A DNA stretch of 64,000 bases from Tilletia caries (Eukaryota > Basidiomycota > Exobasidiomycetes > Tilletiales > Tilletiaceae), in contig JALUTQ010000018.1 of assembly GCA_032718865.1 (NCBI GenBank), forward strand, positions 496,001-560,000. The letters are read 5' to 3'. The position numbers and the translations under genes were made by a program. This document shows positions 23,552 to 35,133 of this stretch, piece by piece. The notes under the pieces were generated by a model. That model was not told where the DNA came from. It saw only the letters and a program-made list of their open reading frames with translations, and did not search any database. The stretch's first letter is position 1, and each line of letters begins with the position of its first letter.

Positions 23552-24615
23552 GGGATAGTGAACTCAAGTCTTGAGCCTTTCTTACCATAGGTATCCCCAC
23601 TTTCCAGGATCCCCGGCTCCAGGCCGCCTCCAGCCTCGAGAAGTACACATACAGCGCATTAATGATGAAAGCAGAAGCACATATCGTTCGAATCTAGTAT
23701 CGGGAGCTGGGTACAATTCTGAAGGAGCTGTACGCTGGTACAATGCACTGGTGCATATGACTGTGAGAACTGAAACGAATCTGTGGGAGCTGTGAAAGGA
23801 CAAAGAGTGGGTGGAGAATGCTGTAGGGAGAACTTGCACTTCAGACGCAGTTCCAGAGGATCAAATACGTGGGAGTGGGCGATTCACTGGTGCGATCGAC
23901 TGTTCTGAGGAACGAGCCGAGGGCGTGAATCGAAAATGCATATCAAGTCGGCGAAGGGAAGGATCAGAGAAGGGAGGCAAGGGGGCAGACTCACTGGTTG
24001 CTGGTAGCCTTTCGCAGTCGACTGGTGTGGAAGAGTATTGCGTGAGGGTGAGCAGACTCACAAGAAGACGTCCATGGTCAGTACTCAGGTAACGCGTTGT
24101 CAAAACCTTGACGGAGAAGAAAGGTATATCAGTGCATGTATGCGCCCCGAAAGAGCAATGCAAGCGCGTAGCAGCATCAGATACTACTCACAAGGCCAGG
24201 ATGCCGCCGCAAGGTGACGAGACCGAGCAGCGTGAGTGTCACGCATGCGCAGCATCGAAATAGTGGATGTATGCTGGATATCTGCAAAGAAGAAAAGAAG
24301 AAGCAAATGCGCGTGTCACGACTCACAGCTGACCGGGGAGCGAGGACAGGAGAAGGAAGGCAGATGGGGAAGGAAGAAGAGGAGGGAGGAGACGATGCAG
24401 AGACGAAGGATAATAGAGGAGGTCAGTGGCAGAGAGGCGTGGTCAGCGGGGCATAGCATGCGCCATGCAGTGCGAAAGAAAGCCTGCAAGAAGGAAGAAA
24501 CCGAGGCAAGGAAAGAGGGGTGCAGAACTCAGAAAGTATGATGAGTCCGGTCATAAGTTGCTCGTCAAGGGGAAGAGACTCTGAGCAAGTGGTGATGCTG
24601 TATACTCTCGCTGGT
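23552..24615. other. Gene-free accessory stretch
   Basis: No gene recognised. Purine-rich patches near 24290-24440 create long spurious open frames. Confidence 0.3.
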
Positions 24616-25420
24616 GCTGCGGGTAAGGTTGTCCCCGGAGTTGACGCGGAGCTGGGGTTTTGCGGACTCCGTACTCCTCCGACGGAGGGCTCCGCCGGAG
24701 GCGGAGCGCGGAGCTCACTTTTGAGAGATTTTTGACCTTAAAAAAGCACGGAGTCCGCCTGGAGGACTCCGCCGGAATTTACGCGGAGCGCGGAGCCCAA
24801 TCCTGGGCCCACTAGTCAAAAGTACGGAGCGCGGAGTCGTCAAAATTGTGCGAAAATTCCGGCGGAATTTCCGCGGAATTCCGTCGGAGCTGTGAGGTCA
24901 CGTGATCGTCGAAAATAGGGGTCACGTGACCTTATTTTGGGTGCGCTCCGCCGGAATTCCGTCCAAGTTCCGCGGAAATGTGCGGAATTCCGAGAAAATA
25001 GGCATCGCCGAGACACGCGCAGGAGATAAAACAGGCATCATCATCCGTTGAGAGCTTCAGAATAGCACTGGAGTCAATACCGCAACAATGTCGGATGGTG
25101 AATGTATAGCTCTGATTGTGTTAGAGTCATTCTGAGAGCAAATTATACCACCACTGCGCTCCGACGGAATTCCGCGGAATTCCGAGCTCCGCATACACGG
25201 AGCACGGAGGAGCATTATGAAAAACGCACAGAAAAACGCGGAGCGCGGAGCTGGGATTTCAACTTTTGTATAATTCCGTCGGAACGCGGAGCTGAGTTTT
25301 TTCAGCTCTGTCTTAGTCTGCGGAGGCGGAGCTCGCCTCAAAAAGTCAAAATTCCGGCGGAATTTGGAAGTGCGGAGGCGGAGCCCTCCGCGTTACTCCG
25401 GGGACAACCTTAGCTGCGGG
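24616..25420. mobile_element. Non-autonomous hAT-like element (MITE), 789 bp, with 8-bp target duplication
   Basis: The element spans 24624-25412. It is flanked by perfect 8-bp repeats GCTGCGGG (24616-24623 and 25413-25420). Both ends carry TAAGGTTGTCCCCGGAGT in inverted orientation (18 identical bases), followed by (TG/A)ACGCGGAG. TAAGG termini and an 8-bp duplication fit hAT. The interior is saturated with GGAGCGCGGAG and CCGCGGAATTCCG-type motifs in both orientations, probable subterminal transposase sites and strong secondary structure. No transposase is present. The motif set is different from that of the element at 4896-5768, so it belongs to a separate family. Confidence 0.9.
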
Positions 25421-27840
25421 CGAGAAAGAGGATCAGTGAATGAGTGAAGGGGTCAGTGACACCGGTGTACTCACCAGCGCGCAGCTACGTGTGTTAATGG
25501 GCTTGAAAAGAGGTTGTCGACAATTGGATTGGTGTGTTGTTGTGTTGCTTTCGTGGGTGTGGTCGTGGTCGTCAGCTAGATAGATGCCTTCACGTAATTT
25601 CGCTAAGTCTTTTTCTACACTCAGCCAGCTCACATCTTCCCACCACGACACCCTGCACACCACACATACACATGTGTGTGCATAATGAAGCCTGTTCTAC
25701 GTTTGGGGCCCTCACAAGGATGATGTTCCTGTAGGTGGTAGATGATTTCCATAAGAAGTTGAGAGCGCTCTGCTGCTGAAGGTTGTGTGTGTGAGGGCAG
25801 CCTTGCCCAACCATTTGGCCACTTAGCCTTCCTCAACTCTTGCACGACCAGGATGGAGAAAGTCTCTTATGCTTCCAGACTTGGGCAATACTTTACAGGC
25901 CCAGGGTTGCACGGGTCTTCATTTCAGAGAGATTCCCAGGTCTTCTGCCAGGCTGTCACAACCCTAGAAGCGCACAACTCTAGTACAAGGGTAGGGGTTA
26001 GCCGGCGGTGTGGCCGTGAAGCTGCTTAAGGAACCTGACGCTACTTTATGCTGCCAGTGCTGTGCCCGCCTGCCTGTCCCGACTCCTGTCTTGGATGTTG
26101 CTGCTGACGCTATACTGAGGTTAAGGGAGGTCGACTCCAGAACCGTCGATCATGATGGGGCGTGCATGAGAGGCACGAGACATATCACATGGAGGCCATG
26201 AGGAGCAGGCTGGACTGCTGGACTTCTGGAGGCTGGAGGAGGCTCCCGCTGAAGATCGTATCCGTATTATTCTTGAACAGCAGCCCGTTCGTGGAACTCA
26301 TCGCCTCAGTTTCAGGCGCAGGCGCAGCCGCATAGCCGCAGCCGCAGCTCACAACAGCGTACATAGAACGAAGTGGGGTTTGAGAGATTGTGAGCGACAA
26401 CGGCGGACGCGCCGAGCGCCGCCCAACAACATATGCATACAATGGTCGTCTGATCGTCGTGTTTTGGTCGATTCGGACAGATAGTCGCCTGCACAGCTGA
26501 TTCACCGTTCACACCGACGAGATGCTGCAAGGAGGCGCCGTCTGCGTGACAAATGAAGTTGAAGTGAGAACCTTGGTCTTGGAAGCTTGGAGACGCTGCT
26601 TGGTCCCAAACCTTCCAAGCGTGTGGATGAGACGAGAGTGAGAGGCTGTGCGCTGTGGGCGCTGCGCTGAAACAAGCTTTGTTCCTTTGTGGGGTGCGCC
26701 GGGGAAACGCGTGGAGAACCCCGGAATCGCGTCGCGTCGCGTCTTGTCACGTCGCGTCGCGTCCGATGGATCGAGCGCGTCTGCGTCCATCGGCGATCAC
26801 TGCTGGCCATCACTGACAAGGGAGAGGGGCTATGCACATATATTGCTGTGGACACTGTCAAATGAAGGAGTAGTTGCTTGGTTCTGAAATTAATAAGGCC
26901 CATAATTTGCCAGCAGCGCAGATGAACGATGAACGATTGCTGTGATTTGTGAACCTCCTTGGTGAGCGGCGAGCACGTTTTTATCGTGCCCTCCAGCTGA
27001 TCTCCATGCTCGAGACTGCTACTGTAATAAGCGCGGTCGACGGCGACCTGTAGCGCCAACTCGGACGAATGACTCACTCATTTCAACAAGTTCGAAGGTT
27101 CGGTGCATTCCTATCTATCTCAAATTTTTTTGTGACGATCGTCGAGACTACTCGAGAGGCAACTGACGATGACGCTACGGTGATTTTTCGCACCTTCTGT
27201 CCGCGTCCGTCGTACGTACGATCCCGTGTCGCACAGGGGCAGACAGAGGAGTCCTGCTGCCTGCAAGATAGATGCTTAGCAGCAGCGAGTCAGCCAGTCA
27301 GCAGGACGATGCAAGGAGACGTTCGCGGATGTGGAGTGGATACATATGGACGAGGATCCGGACGATGCTGGATGCTGGAGCAATTAACCCCGTGAGACCC
27401 GAACGGGGATTGAATGAAAACTTAGATAAATAAAGCTAAAGTTTCACTTGAGATGACAGGTTACAACCTTGTTGTATCTCGTCATTACAGCGGCCACGTT
27501 CGTGATTTGTATTCTCATTTTCAGCCTGACCCACCGCCTCAGACGCGTCCGACGCATATTCATACAGTATAGACACGAGCTCGCCTCCCTTCGCGTCAGG
27601 CCCACCTTTTTCGCCCTCAGCATAACCACGACCATCCACAAGACGGCGGTCGAGTTCCAAGACCACCACACGCATCAGACGATTTTTCTGCCCTCAGCCA
27701 GCCAAACAGCGACACCGGTCCGAAGAGTACGTCGCACGCAGCCATCCCACCATCTGCACTTTCGCTCGTACTGACCGTTTCCCTTACATCCATCCAACCC
27801 ACCCGCAGCTTCCCAACATCCTCACGTCAAAACATCCACC
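25421..27840. other. Intergenic region, no gene recognised
   Basis: Short open frames only. Contains the GTCGC-type satellite at 26726-26762. The last 200 bases before 27841 are pyrimidine-rich and are the likely promoter and 5' leader of the next gene. Confidence 0.35.
26726..26762 (+). repeat. Short CGCGT-type repeat
   Basis: Two blocks of GTCGCGTCGCGT-like sequence separated by TTGTCA. The same motif recurs once near 50230. Confidence 0.7.
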
Positions 27841-29454
27841 ATGTCCGACGCGCACACCTTCTCCAACAGGAGAGCAAATCCGCCTCAGACACCCCTCAAC
27901 TCGACAGCGTTTGGCAATCCGTCATGGGGCCCAACAACGGTACCACCGGCTCCCAAGATCCCCTCCCGCGCCCGACAACCCCTCGCAGCCGCAGCCGCAG
28001 CCGCAGCCGAGTCGTCGTCAACGTCTTCTTCTTCGGGCCGACCGCTCAATGAACTGGAGAGGGCAACTCAGCTTTCCTCAAGAATGGCCATGGCAATTCA
28101 GGCCAGTAACGAGGCGGAGGCCGCCGCCATCTATTCGATGCAGGTGGATGAAGACCCATATCAATCGAGCAACATCGTGGGAAATGCCCCTCCAGCACCG
28201 CAGATGTTCCATCCGGCCGCATCCGTGCCCTATTCGACCGTTCGAAGGGACAGTAGCAGCAGCGGGTTCGGCAGTCTCCACTCCCATCAAAGCGGTTCCG
28301 ACATGTTCAACCCGACAATGAGCACACGATCTTCCCGAACCACCTTGGCTGACAGCATCATGCCCAGCGGTCCCTTAACAAGTACGATGGAGCAGGACTC
28401 CCCTCGGCGAAAAGCCCCTTCGGGCGCATACATGCAGCCAGCCGGCGACTCGCGAACTGCACATCTCTTCCCAAGTCTTCAGCCAGCATTCACACCCTTC
28501 CCGCCTTCTAAATCGTCGGCTCGCGAACGCAGGCGAGCGCACAGTCCGAACGAGCCTCTCGATTCCGACGAGGAAGAACGCATGTGTCTTCGCTTTGACC
28601 CTGCCATGTTGCACCGATGCCCCGATCTTCAGTTCCCTGCTCCGACGGCCTCGCTCGGTCTGTCCATGCATCTACCAGCGCCTCCGACTCCGCCGCAACA
28701 GAACCACGATCACATGCCGTTGCCCTCACTGAACCAGCAGCCACAGTTCGTTGACAGCAATATGGACATCCTACGAGCGACGACCCCTGTATCGTCTCCT
28801 CTCATGGGTCACAACCCTGTCGAGACCTCTCAGCAGCCCATTGTCCCGGAGTCACCTGCCCTTCGGACACGCTCAAAGACTCGATTTGCAGCGGCCTTCG
28901 CTGCAGCCATCGCTGCCTCGGCCTCATCTGCTGCCAATCCGCAGCATTCAAGATCAGGGGGAACCGCATCGTTCGCCAGTGTTCCTGTACGGATGTCCTC
29001 CCTGTCCACAGTGTCGACTTCTCAGGAACAATCTGCATCGAGTCTCTCGGTCCCTCAAGAATCATCAAGTACCCATCAGCAAACAACGGCTCCCAGCAAG
29101 TCCCGCAACCAGCTGTCGGTTCGGACAAGAAGGCAGGCACAGAAGGACCGGGAGGGAGACGACGTCCCACCCGCAGCCGCAACTCTGGCCCGTCCACCTC
29201 AGCCGACGACGAACAACCCGGTCTCGAGCCCGACGACGGTCCTATCGGTGTCGGCCTCGTCCCTCCGAAGGAAGCGTAACGGTGGACGGATGAGGGCGTT
29301 CGACCCTACGCCCACCCCGTCCCCGCCGCCGTCGACCCGGCCGTTCCACCCTTATCCCGGCTCGGCTGGCCGGAGCCAACGACGGGTTAACTCGCGCTGT
29401 CGTTCGACCACGCCGGGGATGTCACCCAGCATGGACGTTTCCATGGAGTTCTGA
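27841..29454 (+). CDS. Disordered Ser/Pro/Ala-rich protein, function unknown
   Basis: A single-exon 537-residue frame starting MSDAHTFSNRR, with ATG in a TCCACCATGTCC context. The composition is Ser, Pro, Ala, Gln and Arg, predicted disordered throughout. Features visible are a poly-Ala run at about residues 49-57 with a second Ala-rich helix near 350, poly-Ser at about 58-65, the acidic patch DSDEEER near 240, and basic clusters (RTRSKTRF, RTRRQAQKDR, RRKRNGGR) that could be nuclear signals. Several SP/TP sites (SPRRK, TPTPSPPPS) suggest phosphorylation by CDK or MAP kinases. No folded domain is recognisable. Lack of introns and steady codon use over 1.6 kb support a real gene. A regulator of transcription or the cell cycle is conceivable, but this is inference. 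Confidence 0.72.
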   Translation: MSDAHTFSNRRANPPQTPLNSTAFGNPSWGPTTVPPAPKIPSRARQPLAAAAAAAAESSSTSSSSGRPLNELERATQLSSRMAMAIQASNEAEAAAIYSMQVDEDPYQSSNIVGNAPPAPQMFHPAASVPYSTVRRDSSSSGFGSLHSHQSGSDMFNPTMSTRSSRTTLADSIMPSGPLTSTMEQDSPRRKAPSGAYMQPAGDSRTAHLFPSLQPAFTPFPPSKSSARERRRAHSPNEPLDSDEEERMCLRFDPAMLHRCPDLQFPAPTASLGLSMHLPAPPTPPQQNHDHMPLPSLNQQPQFVDSNMDILRATTPVSSPLMGHNPVETSQQPIVPESPALRTRSKTRFAAAFAAAIAASASSAANPQHSRSGGTASFASVPVRMSSLSTVSTSQEQSASSLSVPQESSSTHQQTTAPSKSRNQLSVRTRRQAQKDREGDDVPPAAATLARPPQPTTNNPVSSPTTVLSVSASSLRRKRNGGRMRAFDPTPTPSPPPSTRPFHPYPGSAGRSQRRVNSRCRSTTPGMSPSMDVSMEF

Positions 29455-30632
29455 ACCAGGCGAGCCCCAATCACATCTCTCGAGCTTTTTCCTTCGTCTT
29501 CGTTACCATGTCTTTTTTCTTTTCCCGTTTCTCGAACAACACGCGCACACACACTTTCACTTCTGTATCGATCCGCCCATCCACGCACACTCATTTGCTC
29601 CCTTCGCTTTCTGCCCATCCTTCAGGCGCTCGCGTTTCGAGGACCGACTTATTTCTTCTTCTTTTCAGACACCTTTGCGATCCCTCCCTCACCCTCACCG
29701 CCTCACCCTCTCTTCTGTATTTTGTCTCCTTGACATGTGTCTATACTCTCCCTCTCTCTCTCTCTTTCCCCAGCGCCATCATCATTCATTCATTCATTCC
29801 CTCCTTTCAAATGACATCAACCTTCCCGCATTCGATTCATCCTTCTCCTGCAGCGAGGGCGAGCATGAAACTGAGCGAATCAGATGCGGAGCTGGTCAAA
29901 GGAGCGAACGATGTTGCATGATGGGGAAACCCATATCGAGTATGTATCGACGGACAAGGGAACTAGCGAACATGAACGAGTGTGTGTCTATATGCATCCG
30001 AAGAGCAGGAGGTTGGAGAAGGACGCCAGGTCCTGGAAGCCCCAGAGAAGCTGCGATGGATGGAGAGGAGAGCTAGAACCGTATCAAGTTATCGACGACG
30101 AACGAGATATCAAGGGAGCGTGTAAAGAACGAGAGAGTGTGTCCTTCATGCATCCGCTAAGAGCAGGAGAGAAGGGACACCAGGTCCTGGAAGCCTTTAG
30201 AGGAGGATGGATATCAAAAAGGAGAATTTATATGTATGTGGAGGGCAAAGAAGTTCGGAGAGAGGTTGCTATTTACAAGGGAGGGAGAGATGGGTTGGAA
30301 GGGGTGTCGCTGTTAGCCAGCGATGCTGCTGTTTCTGTGTGTGTGTGTACGTGTGGGCCCCGTGACGTGCGAAGGTGTGAAACCGAGAAAAGAAAGAAGG
30401 GACCCTGACTGAGGGGGGACGGTTGGGGGAAGGGGATTATCGAGCAAGGTCCTCTGTCTTTTCTTGTGTCGAAGGTGGGGAAGTGGGGAGTGGACTTGGT
30501 GTTGTGATATGCCGGATCGCTCGTGACGTAGGTATCGGTGCGAAGGAAAGGAAGGGTCGTCGAAGTGCGTTAGAATATGTGCAGGGTGAAGGAGAAAGGG
30601 GGAGGAGAAAAGTGTGTGTGTGTGTTCGATCC
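29455..30632. other. 3' flanks of converging genes
   Basis: Space between the 27841-29454 gene and the Ca2+-ATPase stop codon. Pyrimidine-rich to 29810, then an imperfect duplication listed separately. No gene recognised. Confidence 0.4.
29976..30215 (+). repeat. Imperfect direct duplication, about 155-bp spacing
   Basis: Segments at about 29976-30055 and 30131-30210 share GAGTGTGT, ATGCATCCG, AGAGCAGGAG and CCAGGTCCTGGAAGCC. The core CCAGGTCCTGG is palindromic. Confidence 0.7.
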
Positions 30633-33600
30633 TCATTGCCGGCCAGGGAGGAGACCATGTTGTTGTTGTTGCTGTTGTTGCTGGCCGTTCTGTTGATGCT
30701 GGTAGTCCGAAGGAGGCTCCTGACTGCCGGCCATCGAGACTGCACTCGCAATCAACGCAGGCACAAGCGCCATAATCGTCTGCGGCGTCGTGTCCTTGTC
30801 CTTCTTGCCCTTCCTCTTCAACGATCGCGCCGAGATCTTCAAGTTGTGCGCCTTGACACGACCACCACGAACCAGCGCGAAGTTCATCAGCCGGTTGTTC
30901 GCGAGCGTGATGGCCTGTGCTGCCTCCGAGTTGGGGTTCTTGAGCGCCTCCTCGGCCGCGTCGGGGGAGATGACGGGCAGGGCGTTCGGGTCGGACATCA
31001 GCTTGCATTTGATCATGACGCGCTCGATGGGTTCGGTCGGGATCAGACGGATCAGAATCGCGAGGGGCCACGAGATCACACCGGCAATGAGCGAGATGGC
31101 CCATCCCTTGCCGTCGAGCGGGGTCGCCGAGAAAGCCGCACCACCGACGAAGATGATCAGCACCTGTGCTCCACACTCGAGCGCGAGGATGAGGATGAAC
31201 CAGATGTTCCTGTGGAGATCCTCGAAGATGTTGAACTTGCGGTCCAGACGACGACAGTTGAGCTGGTTGAAGAGCTGACACCACACGAACACGTTGAAGA
31301 TCAAAGCCGACATGTAGACGTTGTCCAGACGCTCCTGTGTCGGGTCCGCACCAGTGAGACCGAGGAGTTTCTTGCCCTTGAAGTTGAGCACGAGGACGAC
31401 GATGATCTGGTATATCGACTGACCGATGACCATCTTCCACATGTCCGTGGAGATGAGCGGCGCATTCCTACGGTCCGGCTTGCGGTTCAGCAGCTTGGGA
31501 GTCGCAGGGTCGGTAGCCAGGGCAAGAGCAGCAAAGGTGTCCATGATAATGTTGAGCCAGAGCAGTTGAACAGCGGTAAGGATCGACTTCTCCTCGTCCG
31601 AAGCGACCGCAGAGATGAAGGTGACGATGACAGCGACGACGTTGACCGAAAGTTGGAACTGGAGGAACTTGCGCACGGCGTCGTTGACACACCGACCCCA
31701 CATAATCGCACTGACAATGCTCGCAAAGTTGTCGTCCATCAATATAATGTCACTGGCCTCCTTGGCGACCTCCGTACCGGCTATGCCCATCGAGAACCCG
31801 ACGTTGGCCGTCTTGAGCGCAGGACCATCGTTCGTGCCGTCGCCGGTAACACCGACAACCTCGCCGAGACTCTTGAGCTTCTCCACCAAGATCTTTTTGT
31901 CCTCGGGTGACGAACGGGCAAGGACCTGCAGCTTGGGCACGACCTCGTTCATCTCGGCTTCGGAAAGCTTGCGGAAGACGGGGCCCTCCATGACGACACC
32001 GCCCTCGGAGAGGATACCGCACTGCTTGGCAATCGACTTGGCTGTGAGAACATTGTCACCCGTGCACATCTTGATCTGGACACCGGCCTTGCGACAGGCC
32101 TCGACGGCATCGCGAACACCAGGGCGGAGGGGGTCTTCAATACCGGTGATAGCGATCAGAGTCAGGTCCTTGGAGAGGAACGCGTAGTCGACTTCCGGGG
32201 CAGCATTGTCCTGGACCATTGAGGCGCCCGCCGGGGGCCACTGGGCAAAGTCGCGGTAGCAGATGGCAATGGTACGGAGAGACTGGTTGGCGAGCAGGTT
32301 AATCGTAGCCTCCGTCTTGCCGGCAGCGGTCGAGTCGAAAGGCTTGGTCTGGACAGGTCCGGTAGCATCTCCCTGGCGGGGAACATCAACGTGGGTCGAG
32401 CAAGCCTTGGTAAGAACTTCGGAAGCACCCTTAAGGAAAAGACGGTAGCCGCCCTCGCGAAGCTTGACGACGACACCCATGGCCTTGCGCTCGGAGCTGA
32501 AGGGGATCATTTGCACAATCTCCGCACGTTCCCGGCTCGTCTTGTAGTTCTCCCACTCGAGCTTCTTGGCCAGGTTCAAAAGAGCGGTTTCCGTCTTGGA
32601 GCCGACAAAGCCAGCGACCTTGGCGACCTCCGCGGTAGCAGACTTCTTCTTCTTGCCAAAGATCTTGGCGAGGAATCCACTCTTGGCGACGACGCCAGCC
32701 TTCTCCGAATCATCCTCGACCTTGGCCTCCTCCTCGAAGGCGGTTGAGTTAACAGCAATCGAGTCGTTGAGCAGAACCTGGAGAGGACCCTGGACGTGTT
32801 CGTTGATATCCTTCTGGTCGATGCTCCAGCCATCCTGGTTGACACGGCCTCCGTTCTCGTTCAGAACGTCCGCAAACTGAAGATCGACACCGATGGAGCC
32901 GGCGACGACAAGCATCTCGTTCTGGGTAAGGGTACCGGTCTTGTCGGTGCAGACGACAGTGGCGTTGGCCATTGTCTCACAAGAGCCAAGCAGACGGACG
33001 AGCAGGTTGGCCTTGGTCATACGCTTGGTGGCAAAGGCGAGAGCAAGAGTAATAGCAAGAGGTAGACCTTCGGGGACAGCGACGACAATCTGTGAAAAGC
33101 GAAAATGCAGTCAGTATCAAGGAGATGAGATTCAAAGTACCTGTGCAAAAAACCGCGTACTCACAACAGTGACGGAAATGACGAGAATCTGGATAAAGTT
33201 CTGAGCCTTCTGGTCCGAAGTCCGACCCGGCTTGGTGCCAAGCTGAACAAAGAAGCGAATCATAAGAGCGAAGAAGAGAAGCGCACCAGCCGTGGCACCA
33301 ATGTAAGCGATCAGCCCAGCCAGGTTGTTGAGCTTGGCCTGCAGGGGCGTAGACTCGGCGTCGGTGCGGAGGGAGAGCATCAGCTTGCCGTTGAACGAGT
33401 TGGGCCCGACGGCGGTGACCATGTACTCTCCGTAGCCCTCGAGCACACGGGAACCGGAGATGAGGAAACAGTCCTTCGAGGGGTGCTTGGAACCCTCTTC
33501 CTCGGCCTGTTCCCAAGCCGCGATACACTCTTCGTACGGAATCTTGCGGATCATGTCCGACTCGCCTGTAGCACCAGATTCGTCGCACTTGACGTTGTGG

Positions 33601-35133
33601 CCGCGGAGGAAGACACCGTCGCAGGGGATGATTTCACCGGGTTCGAGCATGAGCACATCACCGACCAGGACGTCGTGCACGCTCATGAGAGCCTGCTTGC
33701 CCTGGCGGATAACCTTGACGTTACGTTCTTCCTTCTTGGCATTGAGTTTTGCGAATTGGCGTTCCTTTTGGTAGTCGTTCATGGATCCGACGAGGTCGAC
33801 GATGAGAATGGCAACAATAATGGCCACACCTTCGACCCAGTCGACCTTGGGGGCAGGGCAGCCGGGGAGACCGGGCTCCGGGTTGTTGCAGGCAACGTAC
33901 TCCTCTGCGGCACCGAAATCCGTGTAGAGACCGAGAGCAAGCGACACAACAGCCGCGACCGTAAGTAGAATCTAGAAAGAGAAGAAATGAGAGTCAGAAA
34001 ACAGCTGGAAAAAAGGAGGATGAACAAAGGGAGGTAAAACTCACCAAAATCTTGTCCTGGAAAGCGAGCCACATGAGCAGGAGGAGACTCTTGCTCTTGC
34101 GTTCAGGCAAGACATTCCTGCCGTACACGCGCTCGCGGTCTTCCTGGGACGCATTGACGTAATCGGGATGTTGGTGCACATCGACTTTCTCGAGGTCCTG
34201 CTGGCCATCAGCTGTCTGTGCCGCTGGGTTGGACTCCACGGCCGCTGCGTTGCCGGCGGGTGCAATGTCGAGACCTGTGCGGGGGTCCGAACCCAATCGA
34301 GCGATGAGGCCGGTGATACCGCCCATCTCCTTGAGGAGCTTGGGGCTCTTGGGATCGATGAGATCCCCGTACTCGTAGGGCCTGTGCTTGAAGGGAGTAG
34401 GGTCCACAGTACGGGCCCTATTGCGTTCGTCCTCGAGCAACTTGTTCTGTGCTGCTCTGCGGCCGGATCGGGTCTGGGCCTTGAGACGCTGCTTGAGGCC
34501 CTTGAGACCCTTGGCAGGGTGGTCGCGAGCCTCATCCTCGTCGACGTCGTCCTCATCGTCGTCGTCGCCGTGGCGTTGGAGGGCGGCCTTCTCGGAAGAT
34601 GAGAATTTAGCGGTGTTACCGCGGTCGGTGCTCCCCATTCCGGGGCCGTGGTCAGGGTCGGATGAGAAGCCGGCGGAGGAGGATACGGAGGGCAGGCGGT
34701 TGTGGGTGTGGGAAGTCGGCGATTGGTCGTCGCTAATGACGCTCAGGGTTGGGCTCGGAGGTGCGGCCGTGGCGGGTTGGCCGAGAGCGACGGTTGGCTG
34801 GGAGGGCGACAAGGGCACCTGCAGATGGGCTGCTGCGGATCCGAGACTCGGGGTGCGCCCGTGATTGGAGGAGATGCTGTAATTGCGACCGTGGGACGCG
34901 TTGGCAGCCGCAGAACGCGTGGCAAGCGGTGCGGTACCTGAGATCGCAATGTTGGGCACCGAGGGAGCCGAGGTTATAGACGCGGATGGCGTCACTGCCT
35001 CGGCCGTGTTTCCTGCCGACGATGACGGCGTGATGGCATCGAGGTGGCCGGTACTGGACTGCTGCTGTTGCTCGTTCTGCTCGGCATCCTCGGTGGTGAT
35101 GATTGTTGGCAGCTCGGGCTTGCCGGCTGACAT
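30633..35133 (-). CDS. PMC1: P-type Ca2+-transporting ATPase (PMC1 type)
   Basis: Type IIB Ca2+ pump that uses ATP to move Ca2+ from cytosol into the vacuole or out of the cell. Three exons: 35133-34045, 33971-33165 and 33089-30633, introns 73 and 75 nt, about 1,450 residues. The first ~300 residues are a disordered Ser/Gln-rich extension. Then come the actuator domain (VLVGDVLMLEPGEIIPCDGV, SGATGESD), the transmembrane motif VPEGLPLAITLAL at the exon 3 start, the phosphorylation site CTDKTGTLT, the nucleotide-binding core (KGASEVL), and the hinge GVTGDGTNDGPALK. C-terminal membrane helices follow. All catalytic residues are present. The protein is longer than yeast Pmc1, mostly through the N-terminal extension. 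The C-terminus ends Gln-rich. A plus-strand T5 at 31894-31898 lies in the coding region and is in frame. Confidence 0.96.

Noticed and set aside
30423..31910. 495-codon plus-strand frame
   Set aside because: Lies antisense over the catalytic exon of the Ca2+-ATPase; its composition is the mirror of a conserved gene.
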